This document shows positions 4,779-5,465 of a stretch of DNA of 5,465 nt, piece by piece. This DNA comes from an uncultured Clostridia bacterium (GTDB taxonomy: Bacteria > Bacillota > Clostridia > Oscillospirales > Ruminococcaceae). The DNA is taken from NCBI GenBank assembly GCA_946535685.1, contig CAMNDR010000083.1, forward strand, positions 1 through 5,465, read 5' to 3'. Position numbers and translations under genes: made by a program. Every line of letters starts with the position of its first letter. The stretch's first letter is position 1. The notes under the pieces are model-generated. The model was not told the DNA's origin and made no database searches. It saw nothing but the letters and a program-made list of their open reading frames with translations.

Positions 4779-5333
4779 ATGGATAATGCAGAGCTCGGCA
4801 GACGGCTGAAATCCGCCCGTCTTGCCAAGAAAATGACGCAGAGCGATGTGGTCGGGAGCTTCATCACCCGCAACATGCTCAGCCAGATCGAAAGCGGCAC
4901 CGCTACGCCGTCCATGAAGACGCTGGAGTATCTCTCCGGCGTGCTGGATCTGCCGCTGGAGAAGCTGCTGTCGGAATCCGGCGGCACGGAAAGCGAGCAG
5001 AGCAGCCTTGCGGCGCTGCGCCGTGCCAAGCAGCTTCTGGAGGAGGAGCAATATGAGGAGGTGCTCCGGGTGGAGGATGCCTCCGGGCTGATCGCGGACG
5101 AGCTGCATGCCCTGCGGAGCATGGCGCACCTTGAGATCGCACGCTCCCTTGCGGAAACGCAGCAGACAGAGTCGATGCAGACGGCTGTCATGCACGCCCG
5201 CTATGCTGCACAGGAGGCGGGCAAGGGGCTGTATGCCAACAAGACGAGAGCAGGCGAGGCAAACCTGCTCATCTCCCAGATCGCCAAGTTCCTCAGCGAT
5301 TATTATTCCAGCTTAGCGGCGGGAAAGCAGTGA
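4779..5333 (+). CDS. XRE-family helix-turn-helix regulator with helical C-terminal domain
   Basis: The 184-residue protein has an N-terminal Cro/CI-type HTH (residues about 6-62). It includes LGRRLKSARLAKKMTQSDVV (helices 1-2), the recognition helix around ITRNMLSQIESG (29-40), and the family-typical TPSMKTLEYLSGVLDLPLEKLL (43-64). Residues 74-178 are predicted all-helical and rich in Ala, Leu, Glu and Arg, with phasing like a few TPR-type helices (for example RRAKQLLEEEQYEEVLRVED). That suggests dimerisation or ligand sensing. It is shorter than Rgg/PlcR-type regulators of about 280-300 residues, and may be compact rather than truncated because it ends cleanly before a terminator. It is transcribed divergently from the flotillin operon, and matching dyads sit at both promoters, so it probably regulates both. 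Its signal is unknown. Confidence 0.88.
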   Translation: MDNAELGRRLKSARLAKKMTQSDVVGSFITRNMLSQIESGTATPSMKTLEYLSGVLDLPLEKLLSESGGTESEQSSLAALRRAKQLLEEEQYEEVLRVEDASGLIADELHALRSMAHLEIARSLAETQQTESMQTAVMHARYAAQEAGKGLYANKTRAGEANLLISQIAKFLSDYYSSLAAGKQ

Positions 5334-5339
5334 TGTCAC

Positions 5340-5362
5340 AAGCGGCTCCTCGTGAGCCGCTT
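5340..5362 (+). terminator. Hairpin terminator of the XRE regulator gene
   Basis: AAGCGGCTC (5340-5348), loop CTCGT and GAGCCGCTT (5354-5362) make a perfect 9-bp stem starting 7 bases after the stop codon. The T-run is short and interrupted (TTTCGTCT), so termination may be partial. A second small hairpin, TGCGC-TGTATG-GCGCA (5394-5409), precedes the repeat element. Confidence 0.65.
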
Positions 5363-5410
5363 TCGTCTGTCAAAAAGCTCAAAATATTTGTTCTGCGCTG
5401 TATGGCGCAA

Positions 5411-5465
5411 GGGGTGCAGGGGCGAAGCCCCTGCGAAATATAGCCCCCTCCCCGATGGGGAGGGG
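5411..5465 (+). repeat. Palindrome-rich intergenic repeat, copy 3 (runs off the window)
   Basis: All 55 bases are identical to 1214-1268 of copy 2. They include the perfect GCAGGGGC-GAA-GCCCCTGC hairpin (5416-5434) and the CCCTCCCC-GAT-GGGGAGGG hairpin. Similarity stops abruptly at 5411, so the GGGGC-GGCA-GCCCC and CCCCGATCGGGG parts are missing. It lies downstream of a + strand gene in the same orientation as copies 1 and 2. The right end is cut by the window. Confidence 0.88.

Noticed and set aside
4509..5195. Long minus-strand open frames across the XRE gene and promoter region
   Set aside because: They cover both promoters and the antisense of a well-supported HTH gene, and have no family resemblance or ribosome site.

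Overview
The window looks like chromosomal DNA of a GC-rich Gram-positive Clostridia bacterium, most likely a Ruminococcus-like member of the Oscillospiraceae. The grounds are a ruminococcal-style type I dockerin at the end of the first gene, a Firmicutes-type NfeD/flotillin operon (compare yuaF-yuaG of Bacillus subtilis), strong AGGAGG-type ribosome binding sites and consensus housekeeping promoters. This assignment is inferred from gene families, not from a marker gene. LAYOUT. Bases 3-1049 (+) hold the 3' part of a secreted-type protein ending in a dockerin; its 5' end lies outside the window. Bases 1050-1285 are non-coding. They contain a T-tailed hairpin terminator, two tandem 87-bp copies of a palindrome-dense repeat, and a four-tract G-quadruplex motif next to the flotillin stop. 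Bases 4443-1286 (-) form a three-gene operon: an NfeD-like membrane protein, a BspA-type leucine-rich-repeat protein of lower GC, and a flotillin/SPFH protein. Bases 4444-4778 are an AT-rich divergent control region. Bases 4779-5333 (+) encode an XRE-family regulator with a helical C-terminal domain. It is followed by a hairpin terminator and, at the window edge, a third partial copy of the repeat. HOW IT FITS TOGETHER. NfeD-like proteins and flotillins are established partners that organise membrane microdomains. The leucine-rich-repeat gene sits between them, overlaps the end of the NfeD gene by 8 bases and is probably co-transcribed. The most notable signal is in the divergent control region. 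Two perfect 15-bp dyads of one design, GTAAA(T/C)-N3-(A/G)TTTAC, lie just downstream of the -10 box of each divergent promoter. Three more GTAAA elements sit between the promoters at exact 20-bp intervals (4594, 4614, 4634). The simplest reading is a shared operator system through which the XRE protein controls both itself and the flotillin operon. This is inference from sequence; no binding data exist here.
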